64,000 nt of DNA from Streptomyces sp. NBC_00286 (GTDB lineage: Bacteria > Actinomycetota > Actinomycetes > Streptomycetales > Streptomycetaceae), in assembly GCF_036173125.1 (NCBI RefSeq), contig NZ_CP108054.1, forward strand, positions 62,001 through 126,000. The letters run 5' to 3'. Below, in pieces: positions 45,950 through 54,700 of the stretch. The number at the start of each line of letters is the position of its first letter. The stretch's first letter is position 1. The position numbers were made by a program, and so were the translations under genes. The notes under the pieces were generated by a model that did no database searches, was not told where the DNA came from, and saw nothing but the letters and a program-made list of their open reading frames with translations.

Positions 45950-46179
45950 TCACTGACTTTGGTGATGACAAACCGCCGTGAGGAAGGCGACGGTCGTACG
46001 CTGTCTTCTCCGACGAGCCGCAGGCCGGCCACCGGCTGGGTGACCGGCCCTGCGCCGGCCTCAGTCCTTCCTCGCGAATGCGGCGTCGAAGGCGGGGCGG
46101 CCGGCGCGCCGAGCAGGACAGACCGCCACCCGCCATCGGGCACGTATCGAAGCGCGGTCCGTAACTGGTCGAGGGTCAT
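45950..46179 (-). pseudogene. Unrecognised gene remnant
   Basis: ATG 46179 starts MTLDQLRTALRYVPDGGWRS and VLLGAPAAP, which looks protein-like, but the frame then becomes low-complexity and runs into the GH95 start region. A +1 reading gives FDAAFAR-like residues and a stop near 46063. I do not recognise the family. Confidence 0.3.
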
Positions 46180-46493
46180 CGGCCGACCCCCTTCGTCGCC
46201 GTCACGGTCGAGGTCTCGGCCGCCACTCCTGCCCCGATGGGCGCGAGGCGGGCCACGGCGCGCAGGAAGTCCAGTGAGCGGTGGGCCACCGCGGAGGCGG
46301 CGAGCGAATGCCGGGGCAGGTCAAAGGCGACCGCGCCGAGCGACCCGTTGATCTCCACGCGGAGCGCGTTCTTGCGCCCGGTGGCGAACCTCGTCGCCTC
46401 GTAGAACAGAACGACCCTTGAGCTGCCGGCAGACCGTCTACTGTGGCGTCGTTGTTGCCATCGGCTGGGCCGCGGCCGGCGGTCACCGTCCAC
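46176..46493 (-). pseudogene. Gfo/Idh/MocA oxidoreductase fragment fused to unrelated sequence
   Basis: The frame contains VLFYEATRFATGRKNALRVE then INGSLGAVAFDLPR, the central beta-sheet strand pair of Gfo/Idh/MocA dehydrogenases. It is followed by HSLAASAVAHRSLDFLRAVA, which does not belong to that fold. The Rossmann domain is missing. Another deletion joint seems to lie near 46320. Confidence 0.45.
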
Positions 46494-47967
46494 CGTGTCC
46501 GCCGAGTCGGGCGTCGCGTCGCGCGTCAGTGTTCTGGATCTGCCATCTCTGGTTGTCGCCGCCCCAGCACGCCCACAGCTGCACCTTGAAGGTGGCGGTG
46601 TTCACGTCGAGGCAGAGGCCGGAGTGAACGCTGCGGATGGTGCCGTCAGCGCCCACCGTCCAACGCTGGTTGTCGCCGCCGTTACACGCCCACGTGCCGA
46701 CCACGGTGCCGTTCGTCGTCCCGCTGCTGTACGCATCCAGGCACTTCTGGCCCCCGACTGCGGTGATCTGTCCGCCGGCCGTCAAGGTCCACTGCTGGCC
46801 ATCCGTGTTGGCGCAGGTGTACACCTGGACCTGGATGTTCGCCGTGGTCCCGTCGGGAATGTCCAGGCAGCGCCCGGTGCTGACGTTGCGCAGCAGGCTG
46901 GTCGGGGCCGGGACGTCGCCATCCAAGCCCCAGCCGTATCTGAGGCGCTCGCGGCCGCCGGCGCTGGGGGTGCTGAGCGTGAGGTTGGTACCGGTGCCGT
47001 GCAGTTTCTGCATGGCATACCAGTCGTCGCCCTGGCCGGCGCGTATCTTCCCGCCCAGCCCGGGCCAGTAGATGGAGCCGATCCGCAGTTCTCGGAGCAC
47101 CGTGGTGGTGGCCCGGAAGTAGCGCACGAAGTTGTCGGTGCTGCCGGCGTCGTGGTAGTTGAGCCCGATATCCATCGGCGCGCCGAACTCGTCGACGACA
47201 GTGCGGTCGGCGCAGGAGCCGATCGCGTTCCGCAAGTACGCCACCCACTGGTCGTAGGTCTTCGCGCCGCTGAAGAACGTGTAGTGGTGCAGCGACAGGA
47301 ACGTCCCGTCAAGGCGGCGGTCGGCGCACATGGATCTGATGTCAGTGTTCAGGCCGGCGCCGCTGACGAAGATGCGGTTCCGCGGAATCGACGGGCGGCG
47401 GCTGATCCAGTTGCTCACCACGTCCGCCCACTCCCCGGCGCTGTGCCCTCCCGGTTCGTTCATCGGCTCGAAGTAGACGAGGCTGTTCGTGCCGTACCGG
47501 GCAAGCACGGTGTTCCACATGGTGTCGAAGGCGCTCGGGTTGACGATGCGACCGCCGCGGGCGGCCACCCCGTCGTCCCAGTAGGAGAGGACGACCTTGA
47601 ATCCCTTCGCGGTGGCTGCGTCTATCGCGCCCGTATACGCGCTCCACCAGCTCGTCCCGACTGTGTAGGTGTTGATCGGGAGCCGAACGGTGTTGGCGCC
47701 GAGGTTGTTCTCGAAGCCGGTGTAGATGGCGTTGGCTTTCGCCACGACCGTCTGGTAGCTGTCGGAGCCGCTCAATCCGTGCAGGACCAGCGGTCCACCG
47801 TGGAAGTTGTCACCGAGCCGGGCCCAGTTGACGCCGCGGAACTGGGCGGTGTCGGCGGCGGCCGGCGAGGCGTCGCTCTGGTGCTCGACGACCGCGAGCG
47901 CGCTGAGAGCGGTCAGGATGCAGGCGAGCGCCCGGGCGAGGTAGCGCCGACGATGGGTGTGGGGCAT
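46483..47967 (-). CDS. Secreted GH5 cellulase with RICIN lectin domain
   Basis: 494 residues from ATG 47967. The signal peptide is MPHTHRRRYLARALACILTA. The catalytic domain has FRGVNWARLGDNFHGGPLVL, SLVYFEPMNEPGGHSAGEWA with the acid/base glutamate, SLHHYTFF and RTVVDEFGAPMDIGLNYHD with the nucleophile, about 330 residues in all. The C-terminal beta-trefoil shows CLDIPDGTTANIQVQVYTCA, GQQWTL, NQRWTV and NQRWQIQ repeats. The catalytic module is closely similar to the lectin-less GH5 at 34386-35426, indicating duplication. The open frame beyond 47967 is not coding. Confidence 0.85.
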   Translation of the reverse strand: MPHTHRRRYLARALACILTALSALAVVEHQSDASPAAADTAQFRGVNWARLGDNFHGGPLVLHGLSGSDSYQTVVAKANAIYTGFENNLGANTVRLPINTYTVGTSWWSAYTGAIDAATAKGFKVVLSYWDDGVAARGGRIVNPSAFDTMWNTVLARYGTNSLVYFEPMNEPGGHSAGEWADVVSNWISRRPSIPRNRIFVSGAGLNTDIRSMCADRRLDGTFLSLHHYTFFSGAKTYDQWVAYLRNAIGSCADRTVVDEFGAPMDIGLNYHDAGSTDNFVRYFRATTTVLRELRIGSIYWPGLGGKIRAGQGDDWYAMQKLHGTGTNLTLSTPSAGGRERLRYGWGLDGDVPAPTSLLRNVSTGRCLDIPDGTTANIQVQVYTCANTDGQQWTLTAGGQITAVGGQKCLDAYSSGTTNGTVVGTWACNGGDNQRWTVGADGTIRSVHSGLCLDVNTATFKVQLWACWGGDNQRWQIQNTDARRDARLGGHGGR

Positions 47968-48180
47968 GGTCGTGCCTTCCCGGTTGGCGGTGTGGTCACG
48001 TCTGCGCTGTGCAGGCTCTGTTGACGTTGGCCGCCTGCCGGCAGCCGGCCGAGCCGGCGCGGAGCTTGCCCTCTCCGCGCCGGCCTCCTCCCAGATCGCT
48101 CGCGCAGCGAGCATGTCAGCGTCATGCCGCTGCCGTTGGCGCCTGGAAAGCCTCACTCCCGGCTTCGCCCGGATCTCCGG

Positions 48181-48686
48181 TCAGCAGGTGGAGTTGGTCT
48201 GGGTGAGTAGCCCCATCCGCCACGGCAGGGAGATGTAGTCGCCGCCGGCGTTGGGGTCCATGCCCTGGTACAGAAACTGCAACTGGCACGGGTTCAACGG
48301 CACGGTCTGGTCGTCACCGGCCCCGGATCAGTTCCCCGTGGCTGAAGTCCCGGGTCCACGCCGGGCCCGAGAACGTCACGTTGTAGGAGCGGGCGAACGG
48401 GCTCGACTCCGTCATATCGTTCTCGGCGACGACGCTGTTGAACTCGCGGTTGAGAACCGACATGTAGGGGCTGTCTGAGAACTTGTACGTGCCGACCGCG
48501 GCGCCAAAGTAGCGGCCCTTTTCCGCCGCTGAGGCGCCCAATGTGGACGTCGCGTCGGCGGTGCCCGTGAACAGCGGCACCGTGCCGGCCACGACCAACC
48601 CGGCTGGCAGGGCTAACAGCAGGGGCAGGATCGGCTCGGGCCCGGGGCCACCGCGGCGGATCAGCCGAATGCACGAATTCGTTCAT
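48181..48686 (-). pseudogene. GH10 xylanase N-terminus fused to GH62 arabinofuranosidase C-terminus
   Basis: From ATG 48686, after an early frame change, a signal region LPAGLVVAGTVPLFTGTADA leads into STLGASAAEKGRYFGAAVGT and LNREFNSVVAENDM, the start of GH10 xylanases. Immediately after comes [27 protein letters not shown] and, in a third frame, [20 protein letters not shown] and [15 protein letters not shown] to the stop at 48181, the end of GH62 arabinofuranosidases. Both catalytic domains are lost. Both families act on arabinoxylan and were probably adjacent genes. Confidence 0.65.
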
Positions 48687-49029
48687 CACCGGCACCTTTC
48701 GAAGTCGGAGCCACCTCACTGTGTTGGCGCCAGCAATCCGTAGATCGCTTTTGGCTTCCACTTTCACAGGTCATGAATGAGGCACGTTACGCGTCGACGA
48801 CTAGAAGATTGACAGATTGTCATGGTCCAATCAAGAGGGAGTCGTCGATATATGTGAGCCTTGGCCGTCGTGCAACTAACCGAAGACTCGGGACTATTGG
48901 CGGCCACCCCTCATAACCTTTTCAGGCGGCGAATTGGAGTGCCGGACGCGTGTAAATCGCGGCAGTTTTCGTTATCGGCGGCCGGCTTGAACAGTCGCAG
49001 TCGCCGTAGTGCCGAAAAGCACGGTGCCG
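48687..49029. other. Intergenic region, relatively AT-rich
   Basis: About 340 bases with lower GC around 48770-48860, likely the promoter region of the former xylanase gene. No gene seen. Confidence 0.45.
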
Positions 49030-49986
49030 TCACCGAACGCGAAGACTTGGGTGCCGACTCAAGCGGCCCTCAGGCGAGTTGGCCGAATAACCCAGCCTCG
49101 ACGCGGGCAACCGGCCCGGAGCCGACCTCGGCCGATCGGCTCCCATCACGACGGCATTCTCGGTCGCCCCGGCGAGCGCAGGTTTGTCGAGCACCGTGGC
49201 CGACCGCGCCAGCGGGGCGGGGAGCAGCGCCAGGGCGACGATCAGCCGCTCAAGGGGCACCAGTTCGTCGGCGGTCCGGCCGCAGTCCGCACAGGATCGG
49301 GTGTGCCGGGTGATGCGCTTACGCCACAGCGTGCTCGGTACGCCGTCCCAGCCCCCCAGCGCGGCAGTCAGCTGTGGGCACCGGGGGCTGGCTTCCAGCG
49401 CGGCGACGAGTGACCGGCTCAGCTCCAGCTGGTTGCGCATGCGCTGGACACGCACACCCGCGTGAGCGACGCTCGTTCCCAGCGCCGCCGCGAGCTCCGC
49501 CCTCGTCAGCCGGCCCGCGGTCTCCAGCCACCACAGCGACAGCAGCGCCCGGGCGTCCGGGTCGAGCCATCGACTGGCGCGTACGGTCTTTCGGCGATGA
49601 CCGGACAGCTCGACGTGGATCAGGGCCAGGTTCTCGGCGTCGGCGTCCGGCGGGTCGGCCATCTCGTCGAGGGGGGCCGTCCGTTCGGCGTCCGCCTGCC
49701 GCCGGTGCAGATGGGTGCTGATCTGTCGTGTCGCGATCGTGGCCAGCCAGGGCCGGAAGCACTCCGGGGCGCGCAGCGTGCGCAGCTCAGGAAGTGCCCG
49801 CAGCATCGTCTCCTGCACCACGTCGTCGACGTCCGCAAGCTCACCCATTGCCCTGCGCACGATCGCGTATACCAGCGGCAGGTACGTCGCGGCCAGGTCG
49901 TCGAGCGCTCGTGGATCGCCGGCCTGTGCGGCGACGACCAGGCTCGTCTCGTCGGCTCGGCCGGCTCGCATCACGGGCCCATACAC
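49030..49986 (-). CDS. ECF-type sigma factor with C-terminal zinc-motif extension
   Basis: 318 residues from GTG 49986. Region 2 is LDDLAATYLPLVYAIVRRAM and VDDVVQETMLRALPELRTLR then FRPWLATIATRQISTHLHRR; region 4 is PDARALLSLWWLETAGRLTR, AELAAALGTSVAHAGVRVQR. The tail holds HTRSCADCG (H-x3-C-x2-C), like the zinc-binding anti-sigma motif fused to sigma factors in some actinobacteria. No membrane helix is found at the end, unlike many such fusions, so the tail may be truncated. Target promoters unknown. Confidence 0.75.
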   Translation of the reverse strand: MYGPVMRAGRADETSLVVAAQAGDPRALDDLAATYLPLVYAIVRRAMGELADVDDVVQETMLRALPELRTLRAPECFRPWLATIATRQISTHLHRRQADAERTAPLDEMADPPDADAENLALIHVELSGHRRKTVRASRWLDPDARALLSLWWLETAGRLTRAELAAALGTSVAHAGVRVQRMRNQLELSRSLVAALEASPRCPQLTAALGGWDGVPSTLWRKRITRHTRSCADCGRTADELVPLERLIVALALLPAPLARSATVLDKPALAGATENAVVMGADRPRSAPGRLPASRLGYSANSPEGRLSRHPSLRVR

Positions 49987-50090
49987 GTTGCCTCGGGCGA
50001 GGCCGCCCCAGGTGCCGCGGGCGTCGCCACCCTCGGGTTCGCACGCACGATCGACTCGGGTGCGGCCGGCTGGTAATGCTGGGCCGCCCA

Positions 50091-50402
50091 TCATCGCCCC
50101 AGCCATCCGCCATCAACGGGAAGAACGATGCCGTTGACACAGTCCGACGTCGGGGAGGCGAGGAACACCGTGGCCCCGGCGAAATCGTCGGCGCGTCTCC
50201 AGCGACCGGCCGGAATCCGGCCAAGGATCGCCTGGTCGCGCTGGGGGTCCGCGCGTAGCGCCTCGGTGTTGTCGGTGGCGATGTAGCCCGGTGCATTGAC
50301 GTTGACGCCGCGCCCACCCCACTCCTTCGCCAGGGCCGGCGCCTCGGCGACCCGGCTCTCGATCTCGAGGGTGCGGGCCCCGCGGTAGACAACCGCCTTC
50401 AT
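50091..50402 (-). pseudogene. Chimera: zinc alcohol dehydrogenase start fused to KduD-like SDR end
   Basis: The frame opens [20 protein letters not shown], the N-terminus of medium-chain zinc dehydrogenases. It continues without a stop as [54 protein letters not shown] and [14 protein letters not shown], the last third of 2-dehydro-3-deoxy-D-gluconate 5-dehydrogenase-type SDRs. Two residues normally present in NVNAIAPGYIA are also missing. The start overlaps the stop of the dehydratase gene (ATGA). Two neighbouring genes were evidently merged by deletion. Confidence 0.7.
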
Positions 50403-51599
50403 CGATCCTCCATCCCCATGGTGTCGAACGTCCCTTCCGCGGTGGATCGGCATGGTCCAGGGGTGACCGCGAGCAGCCGGCCGACCTGCTCCGGCCGTAT
50501 GTGCGGTCCGTCGGGTGCATGTGCCGTTCGCTGACGGGCCGCGGTCATCACCGTTTCGTCGTTCCGGATGCCCAGGCCCGGCATGTCGCCAAGCACAAAG
50601 GCGCCGTCCTCGACGTGCAGGTCCATCGAGATGCCGATCGACGGCTGCAGGCCCTGCAGCTCGCTGACGAGGTGGTTGGGCACCGACGTCGCGGCGTGCA
50701 GCAGCGCGACAGGCGTGTTGCCGATTCGGGCTGACCGGCAGGGCGTAGGCGTGCGCCAGCGCGGCGACACGCAGGAAGTGGGTGACTCCCCAGACCGCGG
50801 CCGTCTGGACGATGTCGACGCCTCCGGCCGCGATCAGCGGGCGGAACTGCTCGAGGCCGGTGAGGTTCTCCCCACTGGCGACCGCCGTCCGTACGCCACG
50901 GCTGACAGCGGCCAGGCCGTCGGCGTCCCAGCGCCGGACTGGCTCCTCGATCCAGGTCAGGTCGAGTGTGCGTTCCAATTCACCGACGTGGCGTACCGCC
51001 TGCTTACGGCTCCAGGACTCGTTCGCATCCAGCATGAGCCCTGGCCGGGTCCCGTGCGCAGCCTCGGTCAATGCCTCGCGCACGAGCAACAGCCGGTGCC
51101 GGTCACGCTCAATGTCCAGGCCGCCCTTGAGCTTCGCCGCCCTCAGCCCGCGTTCGGCATAGAGCTGGTAGGTGGCGACGAGCTCGTCGTCGGTGGGGCC
51201 GATGTCCAGGCCGGAGGCGTAGGCGTGGACCATGCGGTCGTCGCCGCCGAGCAACCGCCACAGCGGCTCACCCACGGCCTGTGCCTTGGTGTCCCACAAC
51301 GCCGTGTCGAACGCACCGATCGCGCCGAACACGACGCCGGCATGCCCGGCTTTGAAGGTGTGCCGCAGCATGCGGTCGTAGAGGGCAGTCACCGCGCGCG
51401 GGTCCTGGCCGTCGAGGGCGGCGAAAATCACGTCGGCTTCTACGTGCGGTCCCAGGCCGACTCCGGTGATCCCCTCATCGGTCTCGACGATGACGACCGG
51501 CACGGGCACGACGCCGTCGACGTAGATGCCATTGGCGTCACCGACAGGTCGACCCCAATGCTGCGCCGTCGTCAGGCTTCTGTACCCAGTGATGCGCAT
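50399..51599 (-). pseudogene. Enolase-superfamily sugar-acid dehydratase, frameshifted
   Basis: From ATG 51599, residues 1-290 are intact: [40 protein letters not shown] with the K-x-K-like site, [20 protein letters not shown] with a metal aspartate, [19 protein letters not shown] and [16 protein letters not shown] with further metal ligands. Near 50720 the frame shifts and the end continues ([20 protein letters not shown]) to 50399. It resembles mandelate-racemase-type dehydratases that convert a sugar acid to its 2-keto-3-deoxy form. It follows two ABC permease genes and fits uronate or aldonate catabolism. Confidence 0.75.
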
Positions 51600-51602
51600 G
51601 CG

Positions 51603-52430
51603 TCAGCCCTTCGTCGCGCCGGCCGTCACGCCGTCAGCGATCTGGCGCTGCAGGAACAGGTAGGTCACCAACACGGGTAGCCCGGCGATCAGGACACCGG
51701 CTGCGAAGGTGGGGATGTCGGCGGAGTACTGCCCGCGCAGTGAGGTGATGCCCACCATCAGGGTGCGATGGTCGGCCGACGGCATCATCAGCAGCGAGAT
51801 GAGCACGTCGTCCCAGCAGAACAGCGCGTCGAGGATGCCCACCGACAGCAGTGCCGGAGCACCCCTCGGCAGCATGATTCGCCGGTAGCCGCCGTACAGG
51901 GTGTTTCCGTCGATCCGTGCGGCGTCGACGAGCTCGGTGGGCACCGCTCGGTGGTAGCTCGTCATCAAGAAGGCGGTGAACGGCAGGAACTGCGCGACGT
52001 AGGCGAGGATCAGCCCCGGATAGGTGTCGATGAGACCGCCGCTGGCCATGATCCTGGCCAGCGGCACCATGATCACCTGGAACGGGATGAACAGTGCCGC
52101 GAGGCAGACCAGAGCCGGCGCGGACGAGCCACGGAACCGCACCTGGGCCAGCGCGAACCCGGCCATGGACCCGACGAGCAGTAACAGCGCCAAGGCGCAG
52201 GCCACCACGATCACGGAGTTGAGGAAGTACCGCCCCATGCCGACGCTGTTCCACGCGGTGCTGAGGTTGTCCCACTGGAGAGTGCTTGCCAGGGAGAATC
52301 GGTCGAGGATGTACTCCCGGCGGGTCTTCATCGCGACGTTGGCGGTGAACAGCAGCGGGTAGATCGTCGCCAGGGCGAGGAGCACCATCGGCACGGCGAC
52401 CAGCCATCTGCTCGGCCCCAGGCGGGACAT
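51603..52430 (-). CDS. Carbohydrate ABC transporter permease, MalG type
   Basis: 275 residues and six transmembrane helices, starting PSRWLVAVPMVLLALATIYP. The coupling EAA-like motif is ELVDAARIDGNTLYGGYRRI followed by MLPRGAPALLSVGILDALF. This is the CUT1 class of sugar importers (inner-membrane subunit). The start overlaps the stop of the MalF-type gene (TGATG), and it lies three bases before the dehydratase. No ATPase gene is present; CUT1 systems of Streptomyces commonly share one ATPase (MsiK) encoded elsewhere. Confidence 0.85.
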   Translation of the reverse strand: MSRLGPSRWLVAVPMVLLALATIYPLLFTANVAMKTRREYILDRFSLASTLQWDNLSTAWNSVGMGRYFLNSVIVVACALALLLLVGSMAGFALAQVRFRGSSAPALVCLAALFIPFQVIMVPLARIMASGGLIDTYPGLILAYVAQFLPFTAFLMTSYHRAVPTELVDAARIDGNTLYGGYRRIMLPRGAPALLSVGILDALFCWDDVLISLLMMPSADHRTLMVGITSLRGQYSADIPTFAAGVLIAGLPVLVTYLFLQRQIADGVTAGATKG

Positions 52431-53341
52431 CAGTCCTCCCTCCCCGCCCGGCGCAGCAGGCCGACCTGCAGCAGGCCCACGACCAGCATGATGAGGAAGA
52501 GGGCTGTGGACGCGGCCGACGCGAGCGCCGGGCGGCTCATCTGTCCCTGTTGGACCCAGATGTAGTACTCCGGCAGGTAGGTCGACCCTTCCGGGCCACC
52601 ACTGGTCATGACGTAGAGCAGCCCGAACAACGAGGTCAGCATCCCGATCATCGTGGTGACGACGACGAACTGGATGGTGCGGGACAGACCCGGGATGATG
52701 ACGTGCCAGATCATCCGCGCGAGCGAGGCGCCGTCGACCCGGGCGGCGTCCGGAAGTGCGGAGTCCAGGGTCGCGAACCCGGCCAGGAACACCACCGGCG
52801 CCATCCCTGACGTCGCCCAGATGTGCACGCCGACAACGGCGAAGACGGCTACGTCGGGATCGCCGAGCCAGTCCACCGGGCCGACCCCTGAGCTGCCGAG
52901 CACGGTGTTCAGCGGACCGTCGCTCCGGAAGAACGGGTGTCCTGGCACCCGCAGGTAGATGAAGGTAGCGAGCAGTCCCGGGATCGCGACCGCGACCGGC
53001 AGCAGCAGCACCAGCAGTCCGACGTTGCGCAGCGCGGTGCGGAACAGCGGGTCGTCGATGAGTTCCGCGTAGTTGTCGAGTCCCACCGTGGCGCCGTTGC
53101 GTTCGCCGTCCCCAGTGAAGGAGAAGCTGACACCCAATCCCAGTGGCCATAGCCGGAGCACCACGATGATCAGGACAGCGGGAGCGACCAGGACGTAGGG
53201 GGCGAGACGTTCGGCGCGCCGGCCGTTCCGGACACGCGGAGATTTCGACGCAGGGCCGCGGCCACCTGCCGCCTCACCTGCTCGCGCCCCGTCGGTCCGC
53301 CCTGCTTGAGCGGCGCTGACCGACGAACCAATGGGTGACAT
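52430..53341 (-). CDS. Carbohydrate ABC transporter permease, MalF type, probably with an internal deletion
   Basis: 303 residues. A Gly/Arg-rich cytoplasmic leader precedes LAPYVLVAPAVLIIVVLRLW. The EAA-like loop reads LDSALPDAARVDGASLARMI with WHVIIPGLSRTIQFVVVTTM. Relatives have one further helix of about 20-25 residues between HPFFRS and DGPLN, but here those segments join directly (near 52920), so one transmembrane segment seems lost in frame. Overlaps the downstream MalG-type permease and follows the binding-protein gene by four bases. Confidence 0.75.
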   Translation of the reverse strand: MSPIGSSVSAAQAGRTDGARAGEAAGGRGPASKSPRVRNGRRAERLAPYVLVAPAVLIIVVLRLWPLGLGVSFSFTGDGERNGATVGLDNYAELIDDPLFRTALRNVGLLVLLLPVAVAIPGLLATFIYLRVPGHPFFRSDGPLNTVLGSSGVGPVDWLGDPDVAVFAVVGVHIWATSGMAPVVFLAGFATLDSALPDAARVDGASLARMIWHVIIPGLSRTIQFVVVTTMIGMLTSLFGLLYVMTSGGPEGSTYLPEYYIWVQQGQMSRPALASAASTALFLIMLVVGLLQVGLLRRAGRED

Positions 53342-53345
53342 GGCC

Positions 53346-54542
53346 TCAGCCTGCTTGGTCGGACGTCGCCAGCTGCTTGACCGCCGCGTCGACCGTGACC
53401 GATCCGCTCGGCAGTTGCTGAGACAGCCGCCCCATCAGGTCTACCGTCTTGGACGACAGGGCCACGTGCGGGGCGGGCTTGCCACGGTCGAGCTCGGACA
53501 CGATGGTGACGACGGCTGGGCCACCGCTCGAGACGTCCACGGTGCGGTCGGCCGCGATGGCGCCCGCGTCGGCGTAGACCGACTTCAGTGCGTCGGTCGA
53601 GGTCAGGGAGCGCACCAGGTCGGCGGCGAGCTTGGGGTCCTTGGTCCACTTCGCGACGGCGTAGCCGATGCCGCCTCCATAGGGAAGGCTCGGCGTGGCG
53701 CCGGCCGTGACGACCGGCGACTTCATGACGCCGACATTGCCGGCGTCGAGGAATTCGGCGAAGTCCGTCCAGCGCCCGGTGTCCGACATCAACCCGATGA
53801 CGTGGGCGGCCTTGCTGGACTGGAACCCCGCGAACGCGTCGTTGAACATCGCCGTCGAATTCGCCCCGTCGTTGTTCAGGCCTTTGTCGTTGGCCTCTTT
53901 CCAAAGCGAGAAGACCCGCTCGACCGCCGGCGAAGACCAGTCTCGTTTGCCGGCGATCCAGTCGTCGTACTCCGTGGGCGACAGGACCGAGCCGAGCCCG
54001 GACAGGAGGAACTGGATACCGGTGCCTTCCTTGTTGCCCTGCGTGAAGCACCTGGCACCGGTCGCCTTGGTGATGGTCTGGCAGTTGGCGACGAACTCGT
54101 CCCAGCTGGTGGCCGGCTGCTCCGGGTCCAGCCCTGCCTTCCGGTAGAGCGACTTGTTGTAGTAGATCGGGTGACCTTGCAATGTCACCGGAGCGGCGTA
54201 GGTCTTGCTGTCCTTGGTGAATGCCTCCCACCCGGCCAGCCGCTTCTTGTCATCACAGACGTACTCGTCCAACGGCAGAAGGGAGTCCCCGCGGTCACGG
54301 ATCTGCCCGCCGCCGTTGAAGAGCATGACGTCCGGCCCCTTGCCGGCCTGCATGGCTGCCCCGAGCAGGGTGGCCTTGGCCTTCTTGACGTATGAGGATG
54401 CTGTGGCGTCGCCGGACTTCCAGTCCCAGACGACGAGCTTGCCCTTCGAACCACCGGACGCCGAATCCGAGTCGGAGGCGCTTCCGCAGCCGGCTAAGAC
54501 AACGATCCCGGCAACCGGGATCGCCGCCCACAGTGTTCGCAT
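53346..54542 (-). CDS. ABC transporter sugar-binding lipoprotein, probably with an internal deletion
   Basis: 398 residues with a lipoprotein signal (AAIPVAGIVVLAGCGSAS; lipobox LAGC). The family-1 extracellular solute-binding pattern is clear: KLVVWDWKSG, GKGPDVMLFNGGGQIRDRGD, AAPVTLQGHPIYYNKSLYRK, ATSWDEFVANCQTITKATGA, FQSSKAAHVIGLMSDTGRW. After SYVKKAKA the sequence jumps to TLLGAAMQAGKG; the usual intervening 25-30 residues (the KKHPGV-type strand) are missing without a frame change, near 54375. Outer-face sugar receptor for the permeases downstream. Confidence 0.75.
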   Translation of the reverse strand: MRTLWAAIPVAGIVVLAGCGSASDSDSASGGSKGKLVVWDWKSGDATASSYVKKAKATLLGAAMQAGKGPDVMLFNGGGQIRDRGDSLLPLDEYVCDDKKRLAGWEAFTKDSKTYAAPVTLQGHPIYYNKSLYRKAGLDPEQPATSWDEFVANCQTITKATGARCFTQGNKEGTGIQFLLSGLGSVLSPTEYDDWIAGKRDWSSPAVERVFSLWKEANDKGLNNDGANSTAMFNDAFAGFQSSKAAHVIGLMSDTGRWTDFAEFLDAGNVGVMKSPVVTAGATPSLPYGGGIGYAVAKWTKDPKLAADLVRSLTSTDALKSVYADAGAIAADRTVDVSSGGPAVVTIVSELDRGKPAPHVALSSKTVDLMGRLSQQLPSGSVTVDAAVKQLATSDQAG

Positions 54543-54601
54543 TGCTGCCCCGCTCTCCTGAGGTGGCCGGCTGTCCGGCAGTTGAGGTTGAGGAGGAACG
54601 C

Positions 54602-54636
54602 AACTCGTATGACGTATGTAACTCGTATGACGTATG
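54602..54636. promoter_or_regulatory. Direct-repeat operator for the GntR regulator
   Basis: AACTCGTATGACGTATG occurs at 54602-54618 and again at 54620-54636, separated by one base and followed by a further ACGTCA. The site lies between the divergent binding-protein and FadR-type genes. Pieces such as CGTATGACGTATG have internal near-symmetry, as expected for FadR-type regulators. Confidence 0.65.
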
Positions 54637-54700
54637 ACGTCAACCGGATGCCCTATAGTTGGCGAGCATTCGTGGTCCGGCACGGATTCCGGGGGGTGTC

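Noticed and set aside
41692..48686. Polysaccharide utilisation locus of the Bacteroides type
   Set aside because: There are no SusC/SusD genes and the host is actinobacterial. The genes are separate secreted enzymes, two of them translationally coupled.
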